A program made the translations under genes and the position numbers. Shown piece after piece: positions 35,817 to 45,076 of a stretch of 64,000 nt of DNA. Position 1 is the first letter of the stretch. Each line of letters opens with the position of its first letter. This DNA comes from Sphingobacterium paucimobilis HER1398 (GTDB taxonomy: Bacteria > Bacteroidota > Bacteroidia > Sphingobacteriales > Sphingobacteriaceae). Under the pieces are notes generated by a model. The model made no database searches. It saw only the letters and a program-made list of their open reading frames with translations, and was not told where the DNA came from. The stretch is taken from assembly GCF_000416985.1 (NCBI RefSeq), contig NZ_ATDL01000022.1:526672-590671 (forward strand), in the 5' to 3' direction.

Positions 35817-38124
35817 ATTCTTTTTCTTTGGCTTTGATCGGAGCTTTATTACCATCTTTATCCATTACATAATACCAGCCATCCTTTTTCACGATAATGG
35901 GCCATGTTTTGTCTTTGCCGTGATAATTTCTACGGATGTCATCATAAATAGCAGGGACAACCCTATTTCCGTTTTTATCGGCCATACCTGACTTCCCGTC
36001 CTGCGTAAGCATAATATTCGGATAGCTGGCACTCAGCTCTACATAATCAAAAATAGGTTCCAGTAAGATAAGACCGTCACGACGTGCCAAGCCATAGTGC
36101 ATTCCCTTCTGTATTTGCAAAATACCGTCTTCGCTCCCTGTGGCATACACATTATCATACTCAAAAGGCAATACCACGCGACCTGCTACATCAATCATCC
36201 CATATTTATATTTCCTTCTTTCACCTTCTCTCCCGACATCACGCTTAGCAGCCAATGCCACTCCTTCATAGAATGCATCGACCTGCTCTATGCCCTCGAA
36301 TCGTTTTTCTTCCCCGCGGTCATTGATAAACAGATTCCCTTCTTCGCCATATATTTTCTTCAATCCGCTGTAAAATCCGCCATGATTTTTATCATTGTAG
36401 GTCGGAAAACGAAGTAAGTTATACCCTGCATCAGTCCTCCATGTTGGATTTTTATAGATCAGTCTACCTTGTAGATCGACGAGCTTATACTCCTTATTCT
36501 GCATCTCGAGCAGCCAATAGCGATTATCTACCAAATGACATTCCGCTATTTGCTGTAACAAGCTGTCCATCCGATTTTGCTTTATATTATAACTGTAAAA
36601 AGCATTATCATAGTTTTCCAAACGCTTACGCACCAGCATCCACTCTTCATTTAGTATATCGATATACTGCTCAGCTATTGGTAGAATTAGCTTTTTCGTC
36701 TCCAGATCGAAGAGTCCGATTTGCTCAAGGTAACTTCCTTCCCGCTTTCCTTTAGAGAAAGCCAAATACCGCTTAAGCACCTGAGGTTGGTATTCTACGC
36801 CCCTATTTGAAAACTGATAGGAGTTTTCAACAACATAATCCAGAGGAAGAATTTCCTCGCCAAGCTCATCAGCTACTCCTATTTTACCTTGATTTTCTAC
36901 TCGATAGAATGTCTTTCCATTATAGTAATGTGCGTCTATACCGCTATACTTGCCCATAGGAAGAATGGGGTGCCCCTCCCAGTTATAAATCCCCTTCTGT
37001 CCGTCATTCATTGCTGCTATTAAATAAGGCATTTTATGAACTTCGCTTTCGTAGTCCATACGGGCTTTCCATCTGGGGTCACGATCGTAAGCACTCGCTC
37101 GCCCGCCCAAAGAAATCGTTGGGACAGATTCATCGGTATATCTGCCATCAGCCTTTAAGAAGCTGACTTCATCGTATTCAAAATCAAGCACTATCTCTCC
37201 TTGTGCACCAATCACACCGTATTGCCCTTTCTTTTTTGCTCTCGCTAGATTACGATTAAATCCGCCAATATACTCCAACGAAGCCGGTACAATCACTTTT
37301 TTGGACACAGGGTCTATAATACCTAAATAATCCTTTTCTTTAAACACCAATAAACTAGAGCCTTCGATAGCCCGATAGAGCTCATGACCGGAGATCAGCA
37401 CATTCCCGGTAGTATCAAAGACATAGGAACAAGTTGAGATATTCGCTTCAAAGCGGACCTCCTCCCCATCGTAAAGTATACGCATATAATCATCGTACTT
37501 TATAGGGATAATGACATCACCTGTCGCTTTTGCCAGTCCGGCCTGTTCGCCGTTCCTAATCTCTACGAAATCATCACTATAGAAATTTGTTACATACTCG
37601 AATTGTGGTTCTTGTAATAATTGTCCCGTCTGCGCGGAAACCCAGCCCCATACTCCTTTTCGAGATACTGCTATCACTGCCTTATTGATGACTTTAGCGT
37701 CTTCGTAATCAAAGGGAACAATAATATTTCCTTGTTCGTCTGCTACCCCAACGCTACCTTTACGCTTCAAAACCGCAAATTTATAGTCATAAGCTATCCC
37801 TTCCTCCCATTGTCCTTCATAACGTGTCTCGAGCTTGATATGATCGTATACACAGGGCAACAGTACTTTTCCATCCTCTCTCAACATACCATATTTACCG
37901 TCCTTAACAACAACAAACAAATCTGCGGCATGCTCTTCGACGTCATCGATCCAAAAATCACTAGCTGGATGGTAATAATACGTTTTACCTGATTTCTTAA
38001 TTTTCATTAGGGGAGAAAGGTAGTCCCCGAACTCAATAGATTCTACAACTTGATATTCCTGAGTGTAACTCAAGCTCAACTGAAATAATAAAAAAAGGCA
38101 GATCAGGTACTTCATATACAACAA
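35815..38124 (-). CDS. WG-repeat secreted protein
   Basis: This 769-residue protein has a signal peptide (about residues 1-21, LSLSYTQ) and then WG-type repeats through most of its length. Examples are DGKYGMLREDGKVLLPCVYD, GSVGVADEQGNIIVPFDYED, GKIGVADELGEEILPLDYV and GKSGMADKNGNRVVPAIYDD, spaced roughly 40-60 residues apart. WG repeats are a short beta motif of unknown binding target. A start at the fourth residue (Met4) is also possible. It is a single gene ending against a strong terminator; no enzyme motif is visible. Confidence 0.82.
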   Translation of the reverse strand: MLYMKYLICLFLLFQLSLSYTQEYQVVESIEFGDYLSPLMKIKKSGKTYYYHPASDFWIDDVEEHAADLFVVVKDGKYGMLREDGKVLLPCVYDHIKLETRYEGQWEEGIAYDYKFAVLKRKGSVGVADEQGNIIVPFDYEDAKVINKAVIAVSRKGVWGWVSAQTGQLLQEPQFEYVTNFYSDDFVEIRNGEQAGLAKATGDVIIPIKYDDYMRILYDGEEVRFEANISTCSYVFDTTGNVLISGHELYRAIEGSSLLVFKEKDYLGIIDPVSKKVIVPASLEYIGGFNRNLARAKKKGQYGVIGAQGEIVLDFEYDEVSFLKADGRYTDESVPTISLGGRASAYDRDPRWKARMDYESEVHKMPYLIAAMNDGQKGIYNWEGHPILPMGKYSGIDAHYYNGKTFYRVENQGKIGVADELGEEILPLDYVVENSYQFSNRGVEYQPQVLKRYLAFSKGKREGSYLEQIGLFDLETKKLILPIAEQYIDILNEEWMLVRKRLENYDNAFYSYNIKQNRMDSLLQQIAECHLVDNRYWLLEMQNKEYKLVDLQGRLIYKNPTWRTDAGYNLLRFPTYNDKNHGGFYSGLKKIYGEEGNLFINDRGEEKRFEGIEQVDAFYEGVALAAKRDVGREGERRKYKYGMIDVAGRVVLPFEYDNVYATGSEDGILQIQKGMHYGLARRDGLILLEPIFDYVELSASYPNIMLTQDGKSGMADKNGNRVVPAIYDDIRRNYHGKDKTWPIIVKKDGWYYVMDKDGNKAPIKAKEKE

Positions 38125-38277
38125 AATATACTCAAATATCGCTATTATTTGTCACTATAAAATCCCTGAATACAGTTAATCTATAGTTTATAACCGTCCT
38201 ACCTGAGTATAGTTCTAGCCCTCCAGCCTCCCATCAAAAGACTGGATAAGCATCAAAAAACGGACTAAGCGGTCAAA

Positions 38278-38808
38278 CTATCCTTGGAAATACCGATGTA
38301 CATCCTTCCAGTCCTGCAGACGTTCAAACCGATGTTCATTGATATTGTGAAAACTATTGAACATTAAACCTTTTCCTTTAAAAGTAAGCAAATTCTTCAC
38401 ATGATCATCGATTAGATAGTCGGTATGGATAATATGTTTATGTCCACAGAAGACAATATTATGCCAAGAGATAAATGGAAAATACTCAGCTAACCAGTCT
38501 CTTTTTTCCCGAAGGCTCCACGGAAACTCCATCGCTGCCGATACCACAAAAACATCGTATCTATCGTGCAGTTCTTTCACGACCTCTTGTGCATCCTTTG
38601 CTACAGGCAGTGTTCTAAAAAAGCCTTCAGAGCCAATGTAACGTCTCACCGCTGTTTTATCGGGAACACATTCTCCTTCAGGTAATCCTAACACATCCGC
38701 ATCAGTAAGCTGTATACCTGTCTCTTGATGATAATAATTGAGATAATGATCCAGGTTGTTGGCCAAGACCCCATCCATATCCAACGCTATTGTTTTTCTA
38801 TTGTGCAT
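38278..38808 (-). CDS. 5'(3')-deoxyribonucleotidase-like HAD phosphatase
   Basis: This 176-residue cytoplasmic protein is a HAD-superfamily phosphatase of the NT5C type. Motif I is IALDMDGVLANN with nucleophile Asp10 and Asp12, motif II is VFVVSAAMEFPWSLREKRDWL, and the late acidic motif is YLIDDHVKNL. It would dephosphorylate deoxyribonucleoside monophosphates. It is divergent from the DeoR regulator, with a full -33/-7 promoter in the gap. Confidence 0.85.
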   Translation of the reverse strand: MHNRKTIALDMDGVLANNLDHYLNYYHQETGIQLTDADVLGLPEGECVPDKTAVRRYIGSEGFFRTLPVAKDAQEVVKELHDRYDVFVVSAAMEFPWSLREKRDWLAEYFPFISWHNIVFCGHKHIIHTDYLIDDHVKNLLTFKGKGLMFNSFHNINEHRFERLQDWKDVHRYFQG

Positions 38809-38824
38809 ATCTTATAATTTTAAT

Positions 38825-38857
38825 CAAATATAGCAAAAATTAGAAATATAAAGCAAA
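38825..38857 (-). promoter_or_regulatory. Promoter of the nucleotidase-like gene
   Basis: On the minus strand TTTG (38854-38857) and TATATTTG (38825-38832) are 21 bp apart. This is a complete Bacteroidota promoter, 16 nt before the start codon. Confidence 0.6.
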
Positions 38858-38924
38858 ACATTGCAAACAACAGCAATATATAGAAACAATAATCTTATCA
38901 ATTTTACATTAACACGCGATTATA

Positions 38925-38955
38925 TTGCGTACAATATTGAATTTATGTAGGTTTG
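38925..38955 (+). promoter_or_regulatory. Promoter of the DeoR gene, probably leaderless
   Basis: TTG at 38925-38927 and TAGGTTTG at 38948-38955 are 20 bp apart. The ATG begins at 38960, only 4 nt after the -7 element, so transcription should start at or next to the start codon. Confidence 0.6.
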
Positions 38956-38959
38956 CCTT

Positions 38960-39706
38960 ATGTTAAAAGAGGATCGTCATAATATTATTGTTGAAGAGAC
39001 CGTTACCAATGGCTCGTCTTCCTTTCAATCGCTATCTAAAAAACTAGCTGTTTCAGAGGACACAATAAGACGAGATATCAAAGAACTAGATAACAAAGGC
39101 TTATTACGTGCAGTTCGTGGTGGGGCGGTATCTGTATCCCGTATTCCCCATCATTATCGGGATCGAGAGAATACCGATATCGATCAAAAGAAAATTATCG
39201 CACAGAAAGCAGTATCACTCATCAAAAGTGGACAAGTGTTATTCTTTGACGGCGGAACATCTGTTTTAGAATTAGCTAAAATTCTACCTCTAGACTTAAA
39301 AGTAACAATCATCACCAATAGTTTTCCCGTAGCTAATGCTATTGAAGACCATCCTACTGCGGAGCTTATTTTTTTAGGCGGAAAGCTCAATAAAACTTCG
39401 TTTGCAACCTACGGCAACGAGACACTGCAAGGTATTGCTAAATTTAAAGTGGATATCTACTTTTTAGGTATATGCAGCATCGCCCCAGATAACCTTTCCT
39501 GCAAAGACCTGGAAGACGCAGAAATAAAGCTGGCGATGATGAGGCACAGCGTCAAAACCGTGGGTTTATGTACTTCGGACAAGATAAATAGTGAATCGCC
39601 CTATTTTATAGCCCAGACCGACCGTATGCATACCTTAATAACAGAGAATTCCAAAGGTACGCCAGGAACTAAAGCTCTGACAAAACTGGGAATAGAAATT
39701 CTATAG
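38960..39706 (+). CDS. DeoR/GlpR family transcriptional regulator
   Basis: This 248-residue protein has an N-terminal DeoR helix-turn-helix (residues about 20-55; LAVSEDTIRRDIKELDNKG) followed by RAVRGGAV. The C-terminal sugar-phosphate sensor domain has VLFFDGGTSVLELAKIL and VTIITNSFPVANAI. DeoR-type repressors usually respond to phosphorylated sugars. The GH1 glycosidase gene downstream on the same strand (228 bp) is a candidate target. The divergent nucleotidase-like gene is another, as DeoR control of nucleoside genes is known. Confidence 0.91.
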   Translation: MLKEDRHNIIVEETVTNGSSSFQSLSKKLAVSEDTIRRDIKELDNKGLLRAVRGGAVSVSRIPHHYRDRENTDIDQKKIIAQKAVSLIKSGQVLFFDGGTSVLELAKILPLDLKVTIITNSFPVANAIEDHPTAELIFLGGKLNKTSFATYGNETLQGIAKFKVDIYFLGICSIAPDNLSCKDLEDAEIKLAMMRHSVKTVGLCTSDKINSESPYFIAQTDRMHTLITENSKGTPGTKALTKLGIEIL

Positions 39707-39933
39707 TCTCTGATTTCTTCGTATAAACTTAATCTTTTAATAACATATAATTGACAGTAAATCAGTAGATTTATGTAAACATTATTCCAAAACAGGATTA
39801 ACAAATTTACATGGCCATGAAAACAATAATCTACTTTTTTCAGAACGTTGTCTCTCGTCTATTTTTAGCCCGGTTCAGCTCATTTTATTCGCCACTTCGG
39901 TCACACAGAAGCTAATCGAACAAATTGAAATAG

Positions 39934-41268
39934 ATGTTAATAACTAAAAACACTTTTGGTAAGGATTTTATTTGGGGTGTTTCTACCGCAGCTTATCAAA
40001 TAGAAGGTGCGCATGACCATGATGCAAAAGGTCCCTCCATCTGGGATATTTTTGTCCAAAAGAAAAATAAAATTGTACATAATCAGAACGGCAATGTCGC
40101 TTGCGATTTCTACTATCGGTATGAAGATGACCTGAAACTGATGCGGAGTCTGCATATTCCTAATTATAGATTTTCTATTGCTTGGAGCAGAATACAACCT
40201 GATGGGATGGGAAACGTAAATCAGGCTGGTATCGATTTTTACAATAGACTTATCGATTATTCCCTTAGTCTGGGAATCACTCCTTGGGTTACACTCTATC
40301 ACTGGGACCTCCCTCATACACTTGAAGAAAAGGGTGGTTGGACAAACCGAGATGTAAAAGATTGGTTTGGCGAGTATGTAGCTCTCTGTGTCAAGTATTT
40401 TGGCGATCGTGTAAAAAACTGGATAGTCCTCAATGAGCCTACGGTATTTACAGCTGCGGGTTATTTTTTTGGAGTACACGCACCCGGTAGAAAAGGCTTG
40501 AACAACTTTCTAGCTGCGGCGCATCACGCCGCATTGGCTCAAGCCCATGGTGGCAGAATCATCAAATCTCTGCAAAAAGAAAGTCGTGTCGGCACGACCT
40601 TCTCCTGCTCCCATGTGGAACCTTACTCTACGAAGGAAAGGGACATCATTGCCGCAAGAAAAGCAGATGTACTGCTCAATCGCTTTTTCATTGAGCCTTT
40701 GTTGGGAATGGGATACCCTACTCAAGAGATCAAAGTCTTAAATCGAATCGAACGCTATATGAAACAGGGAGACGATACGGATTTAAAATTTGATATGGAC
40801 TTTATTGGTATACAGAATTATACCCGAGAGGTGATACGGCATTCGCTATTTGTTCCCTTCTTACGTGCTAAGATTGTAAGTGCAAAAAAACGAAAGGTTG
40901 AAACGACGGCTATGAACTGGGAAATCTATCCTGAGTCGATGTACCATATACTTAAGAAATTTGATGCCTACCCGAATATTCCTCCACTTATTATCACCGA
41001 AAATGGAGCAGCATTTGAGGATCTGGTTGAAGATGGCCGTGTCGATGATTTACAAAGGACACAATACCTAAAAGATGTTATCGAACAGGTATTCCGCGCG
41101 AAAAGTGAAGGTGTAAATATTAAAGGTTATTTTGTCTGGACTTTCTTAGACAACTTTGAATGGGCTGAAGGATATCATCCCCGATTTGGACTCGTACATA
41201 TTGATTTTAAAACTCAGCAACGTATTATCAAAGCATCGGGACATTGGTACGGAAACTTTCTCCGCTAA
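39934..41268 (+). CDS. GH1 family beta-glucosidase
   Basis: This 444-residue protein is a glycoside hydrolase family 1 enzyme. It has the N-terminal signature FIWGVSTAAYQIEGA, acid/base Glu168 in NEP (residues 167-169) and nucleophile Glu356 in ITENG. The sugar-binding FLDNFEWAEGY near the C-terminus keeps the E-W pair typical of enzymes on unphosphorylated glucosides. It has no signal peptide, so it is cytoplasmic and would act on imported disaccharides or aryl glucosides. A terminator hairpin follows 14 bp after the stop codon. Confidence 0.93.
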   Translation: MLITKNTFGKDFIWGVSTAAYQIEGAHDHDAKGPSIWDIFVQKKNKIVHNQNGNVACDFYYRYEDDLKLMRSLHIPNYRFSIAWSRIQPDGMGNVNQAGIDFYNRLIDYSLSLGITPWVTLYHWDLPHTLEEKGGWTNRDVKDWFGEYVALCVKYFGDRVKNWIVLNEPTVFTAAGYFFGVHAPGRKGLNNFLAAAHHAALAQAHGGRIIKSLQKESRVGTTFSCSHVEPYSTKERDIIAARKADVLLNRFFIEPLLGMGYPTQEIKVLNRIERYMKQGDDTDLKFDMDFIGIQNYTREVIRHSLFVPFLRAKIVSAKKRKVETTAMNWEIYPESMYHILKKFDAYPNIPPLIITENGAAFEDLVEDGRVDDLQRTQYLKDVIEQVFRAKSEGVNIKGYFVWTFLDNFEWAEGYHPRFGLVHIDFKTQQRIIKASGHWYGNFLR

Positions 41269-41282
41269 ATAATTAGCGAAAC

Positions 41283-41314
41283 AAAGCCACTAAAGTATGC
41301 TCTTTAGTGGCTTT
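41283..41314 (+). terminator. Terminator of the GH1 gene
   Basis: A perfect 13-bp stem (41283-41295 with 41302-41314) with a 6-nt loop, lying between the glycosidase gene and the convergent lipoprotein gene. It can also serve the minus strand. Confidence 0.75.
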
Positions 41315-41342
41315 ATATTCAATCAAACGAAGTTATTATTTT

Positions 41343-41876
41343 CTAATACCCCCATTTGACATTCAATTGATGCTTATCGGCATATTTCTTTCCTAAATCA
41401 TAAACATTCTCGAACAAACCATCTACTTTAGGCAAGTATTCCTTTTCAATTTTTTGAAGAAGTTGTTGTTTTTCTTCATCCGTACCCTTGGTATCGCAAA
41501 GCTTCGCGTAAGCTGCGTACTCATTTTTATAAACAGGAAGTACCGCTTCAAATAATTGAATAGATTGCTCTTGTAAAACCTTTGCGTCATCATCCGATAC
41601 CGTTAACCCCTTGATGTCTTTGATGGCCTTCTCTACCGTTAGGACCTTCAGATTGACAATCTGTTGTGCTTCGTCCCCATTCTTTTTACTGGCTGGTACA
41701 TCAGGAAACTCTCGAGTCTCCTGCTCTAGTCGCTTACCAAATGTTACAGGATCAAAATCGGCTATAAGGTTGGTATTCAACACAACCTGTCCAAAAAATT
41801 TATCTGGACTAGCAGACTGACAGGCTATAAAAAATAAACTCGTTAATGTGAAAATAATAAAACGGAACTGCTTCAT
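41343..41876 (-). CDS. Lipoprotein of unknown function
   Basis: I take the start at 41876, which gives 177 residues and a clean lipoprotein leader (lipobox FIAC, Cys19). An in-frame ATG 24 bp upstream would put eight extra residues before the leader. The mature protein is mostly helical and charged (for example DEEKQQLLQKIEKEYLPKVD), with no motif I recognise. It is probably exposed to the periplasm. It is a single gene, with a GNAT gene upstream on the same strand after a 92-bp gap. Confidence 0.65.
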   Translation of the reverse strand: MKQFRFIIFTLTSLFFIACQSASPDKFFGQVVLNTNLIADFDPVTFGKRLEQETREFPDVPASKKNGDEAQQIVNLKVLTVEKAIKDIKGLTVSDDDAKVLQEQSIQLFEAVLPVYKNEYAAYAKLCDTKGTDEEKQQLLQKIEKEYLPKVDGLFENVYDLGKKYADKHQLNVKWGY

Positions 41877-41968
41877 ATATAAATAAATTTTAGTGTGCAA
41901 ATTAACGAAATCATCAATGGATATTCAAACATAGGTCTACACAGCATATCGCTCAAATCCTAATCCTC

Positions 41969-42475
41969 TTAAATATCCAACGAATACATCAACTCATCAT
42001 CCGTTGATCCATCTGGCCAAGTAACCTTTTCGGAATGTGTATACACAAAACCAAATCGTTGATTCGCCGCTTTAGAAGCTTCATTTCCGGCTCGATGCGA
42101 TACTAGAATAGAACGACAGTTTTTCTGACGTGCCCAGGCCATGCGTTCTTCATAGAATAAAGTAGACAACCCTTTTCCTCTATGCTCTGATTTGATGTAA
42201 GAGGAAAACAATAGCGCTTTGGAATGGTCTCCATAAAAAAGGGCCACACCAGTCAGACCAACCAAATTACTTTGATGATACAGCCCAAAAATTGCACGGT
42301 TGTCATTTTCCAACAAAGTTGACCACTCTTGATCACTGTAGTTCGATTCTTTTGCATAATTACTTCCAAACTTGCCAGGTTCAGCCTGCAGTGCTTCAAG
42401 TCGAATATCCTTATATGCTTGCCATTGGTCTGCTGACAGACGTATTAGGTCGTATTGTCCAATATTATTTTTCAC
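41969..42475 (-). CDS. GNAT N-acetyltransferase
   Basis: This 168-residue protein has a GNAT domain. It has LEALQAEPGKFGSNYAKE near the N-terminus (a pattern common in acetyltransferases with A-x-P-x-F), the acetyl-CoA loop HRGKGLSTLFYEERM (about residues 99-113), and the ending NRFGFVYTHSEKVTWPDGS. The substrate is unknown. A -7 element lies 40 nt upstream. Confidence 0.8.
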   Translation of the reverse strand: MKNNIGQYDLIRLSADQWQAYKDIRLEALQAEPGKFGSNYAKESNYSDQEWSTLLENDNRAIFGLYHQSNLVGLTGVALFYGDHSKALLFSSYIKSEHRGKGLSTLFYEERMAWARQKNCRSILVSHRAGNEASKAANQRFGFVYTHSEKVTWPDGSTDDELMYSLDI

Positions 42476-42515
42476 TAATCATAATTCTATGATGATACAT
42501 CTCTTTAAAACATTA

Positions 42516-42523
42516 CAAAAATA
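42516..42523 (-). promoter_or_regulatory. -7 promoter element of the GNAT gene
   Basis: The minus strand reads TATTTTTG (TAnnTTTG), 40 nt before the start codon at 42475. Confidence 0.35.
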
Positions 42524-42643
42524 AATATTCTAGGCTATTATCGCCTATGCTTGACTTTATGATTTGTAATTCCATATTATTTTCCGATTTTTATTTCAGA
42601 CTTTATTGGTTTGATATTTGTTCTCTAAAATCAAATTGTGGAT

Positions 42644-43747
42644 ATGACGAAATTCTTAACTCTTCCGTTTTACATCAAATTAGCCTGTACGTTAATCAGC
42701 ATTATTGCAATCGTCTATATTGCACGTGTAGGCCAAGCCATCATTGTCCCTTTTATTTTAGGAAGTCTTTTTGCCCTGCTGTTAACCCCACTTGGGTCTT
42801 GGATGGAAAGAAAGTTAAGAATGCCTCGCGTCTTGGCATCTCTCATTTCGCTACTGCTTTTTTTTACTTTACTCATCGGTGTAGTTGTTTTATTAGGCTC
42901 ACAGATGACCAATCTAAAGGAAGATTGGCCTGCGTTTGAACGGCAGGTGGTGCAAGGTATGGAAGTATTTCAGGATTGGATTTCCAAAAATCTGCATATC
43001 AACTATTCGGATCAGATGGAATACCTTTCCGATACGTTGACCAAATCCGTGAGTCGCGGTACCGCTATCCTAGGGGTAGCTCTTCTATCTATGTCTTCCA
43101 CATTTATCCTACTGGTATTTACTTTTTTATATACTTTTTTCATCTTGGTCTATCGCCGCCATATTGTACGTTTTCTCCTATTGCTGAACCATGACAGCCA
43201 TCACAACATTGTGCTTGACATTGTCTCACAAGTACAATATGTGGTAAAGCGTTACCTTATTGGTCTATTTTTGCAAATGATTATCGTGGCCACAATGACT
43301 TTTATTGCGCTCACGGCTATAGGTGTCAAATACAGCCTGATGCTGGCCATATTTACAGGGATTTTCAACGTACTCCCTTATGTGGGTATATTTCTTTCTA
43401 TGTTGATTATTGCCCTGATAACTTTTGCTACCTCATCGTTAATGCATGTCATTCTGGTTCTGGTCGCATTGGTTGTCATCCATTTTATCGACAGTAACTT
43501 TGTCGTCCCGAAAATAGTAGGCTCCAAAGTTCAGGTAAACTCTATGGTGGCTATGATGGCTATCTTTTTCGGTGAGCTGCTGTGGGGAATATCAGGAATG
43601 TTTTTGGCTATCCCCATCCTTGCAATCTGCAAAATTGTCTTTGACCGTATCTTAGAATTAAAGCCTTGGGGATTCCTCTTGGGAGAAGACGATGACAAAG
43701 ATCATTATATGAAACTCAAAAAGGAGATCTGCGACAGAAAATCATGA
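42644..43747 (+). CDS. AI-2E family transporter
   Basis: This inner-membrane protein is 367 residues from the ATG at 42644; a GTG at 42638 would add two. It has about eight membrane segments, a central hydrophilic region after segment 3, and the family's C-terminal block FIDSNFVVPKIVGSKVQVNSM followed by LLWGISGMFLAIPILAICKI. Members range from autoinducer-2 exporters to Na+/H+ antiporters, so the substrate is open. It overlaps the convergent phosphoesterase gene by 6 bp. Confidence 0.88.
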   Translation: MTKFLTLPFYIKLACTLISIIAIVYIARVGQAIIVPFILGSLFALLLTPLGSWMERKLRMPRVLASLISLLLFFTLLIGVVVLLGSQMTNLKEDWPAFERQVVQGMEVFQDWISKNLHINYSDQMEYLSDTLTKSVSRGTAILGVALLSMSSTFILLVFTFLYTFFILVYRRHIVRFLLLLNHDSHHNIVLDIVSQVQYVVKRYLIGLFLQMIIVATMTFIALTAIGVKYSLMLAIFTGIFNVLPYVGIFLSMLIIALITFATSSLMHVILVLVALVVIHFIDSNFVVPKIVGSKVQVNSMVAMMAIFFGELLWGISGMFLAIPILAICKIVFDRILELKPWGFLLGEDDDKDHYMKLKKEICDRKS

Positions 43748-44476
43748 CTTCAATAAGAAATCGGCATAGAAATCAGGAATCTCACTGTTGTAGATAGCAT
43801 CTGCTACCGCGTGTATCGGATATTCCACTTTCTGTATTTCGGCCATTATGCTATCGGCAGAAATAGTCAAAATGGTGTATGTCGCTTTCCTATCTGCTTC
43901 CTTACTACGACCTACTGACCCGCAATTGACTAAAAGAGCTTCGGAAAATTGCTGTATGTAGGAATGATGGGTATGCCCCATGACGAGGACGTCCATGCCT
44001 CTCCTTGCTAATTCCGACAGTACAGTTCCTTTATCATCTTCTTCAAATAGGTATTCTTCATTACTAGCAGGGGTTGCATGCACTAATAAAACACGCTTGA
44101 ATATACCCTCTACTTTAAAAGTCAGAGACAGTTCAAAAGGAAGGTTGGAAAGCCATAATTTATTTTCCGGAGAAATAGTCCGTTTGGAGAATGCAATGGC
44201 AATATCACGATTTGCGGTCTCTACCGCGTCATGATGTGTCAAAGGTACCACCGGATAATCGAAAGCAATACGCTCATCGTGATTGCCCAGTAAGCAAGGG
44301 ATCCCCCTCTGTTTAAATAGAGAAATCACTTCATCGCCCCAAGGTGCAAAGTCTACCAAATCCCCTAAACAATATATTTGATGTATCCCCTTTTGACAAA
44401 TATCGGCCAGAACATGTTCTAACGCTGTAAGATTGCCATGGATATCACTAATTATTGCTACTTGTATTGATTTCAT
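43742..44476 (-). CDS. Calcineurin-like metallophosphoesterase
   Basis: This 244-residue cytoplasmic protein has all metal-binding motifs of the calcineurin-like superfamily: SDIHGN (Asp11, His13), LGDLVD, LGNHDE (about residues 63-68), a histidine in LLVHATP, and MGHTHH. It belongs to the YfcE/MJ0936-like group. The natural substrate is unknown. A -7 element lies 24 nt upstream, and its end overlaps the convergent AI-2E gene by 6 bp. Confidence 0.88.
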   Translation of the reverse strand: MKSIQVAIISDIHGNLTALEHVLADICQKGIHQIYCLGDLVDFAPWGDEVISLFKQRGIPCLLGNHDERIAFDYPVVPLTHHDAVETANRDIAIAFSKRTISPENKLWLSNLPFELSLTFKVEGIFKRVLLVHATPASNEEYLFEEDDKGTVLSELARRGMDVLVMGHTHHSYIQQFSEALLVNCGSVGRSKEADRKATYTILTISADSIMAEIQKVEYPIHAVADAIYNSEIPDFYADFLLKS

Positions 44477-44500
44477 CGAATTTGCTTATTTATGAGAAAA

Positions 44501-44508
44501 CAAAGATA
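44501..44508 (-). promoter_or_regulatory. -7 promoter element of the phosphoesterase gene
   Basis: The minus strand reads TATCTTTG (TAnnTTTG), ending 24 nt before the start codon at 44476. Confidence 0.4.
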
Positions 44509-44606
44509 CCGAATCATCTTTCTGCGAAGAAGTGTTTTTGGCCTATTCTGTGGTACAATTGGAATAGTTCGGACAATAGGCCCGAACTACCTAGGTAAAA
44601 CGCACC

Positions 44607-44936
44607 TTAGCCTAAAAAGGCGAATTTGTTTTCAAAGAGTCCACCGATTACGGGAATAGGTTTCTTCTGTTCATTTACTGCATTTATAATGCCGAATATC
44701 CAAAGAATAAAAAGCACTATACCTACATAGTTTATGAAAGCTAATGTTGGAATAATAGTAACGATAATAGAAAGCCCCACATTAACAACTAGCGACAGAA
44801 TAAAGAAGCCCAACCCTTGACGCAAGTGGTAACTTACTAAATCGCTTTTAGGCTGAATATCTTTGCTCTTTGTATAGGCGATAATCCAACCAATAATGGT
44901 CACGTAACTTAAAATAGAAATAGTTTTATTGCTCAT
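44607..44936 (-). CDS. DUF4870 small membrane protein
   Basis: This 109-residue protein has three membrane segments. It has the family layout: SYVTIIGWIIAY near the start, the central YHLRQGLGFFILSLV, and the end stretch FGIINAVNEQKKPIPVIGGLF. DUF4870 proteins are small inner-membrane proteins of unknown function, sometimes labelled Tim44-like without evidence. It is a single gene with a -7 element 19 nt upstream. Confidence 0.85.
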   Translation of the reverse strand: MSNKTISILSYVTIIGWIIAYTKSKDIQPKSDLVSYHLRQGLGFFILSLVVNVGLSIIVTIIPTLAFINYVGIVLFILWIFGIINAVNEQKKPIPVIGGLFENKFAFLG

Positions 44937-44955
44937 GATTAAAAATAATTTTAGC

Positions 44956-44963
44956 CAAATCTA
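44956..44963 (-). promoter_or_regulatory. -7 promoter element of the DUF4870 gene
   Basis: The minus strand reads TAGATTTG (TAnnTTTG), ending 19 nt before the start codon at 44936. Confidence 0.4.
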
Positions 44964-45076
44964 TGCGCTAGGAACGGCATCTACGATAGCCAATCTGTAT
45001 TCTGCTATTTTCAGTTTGCATATACATCCTTTGACTTTGAATCATCAAAAGAGTCTCCCTCTAATGCAAGGATAGT

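Noticed and set aside
39811..39915. 34-codon frame in the gap between the DeoR and GH1 genes
   Set aside because: It has an ATG and stop but no ribosome site, promoter or recognisable pattern, and a frame this short is expected by chance.
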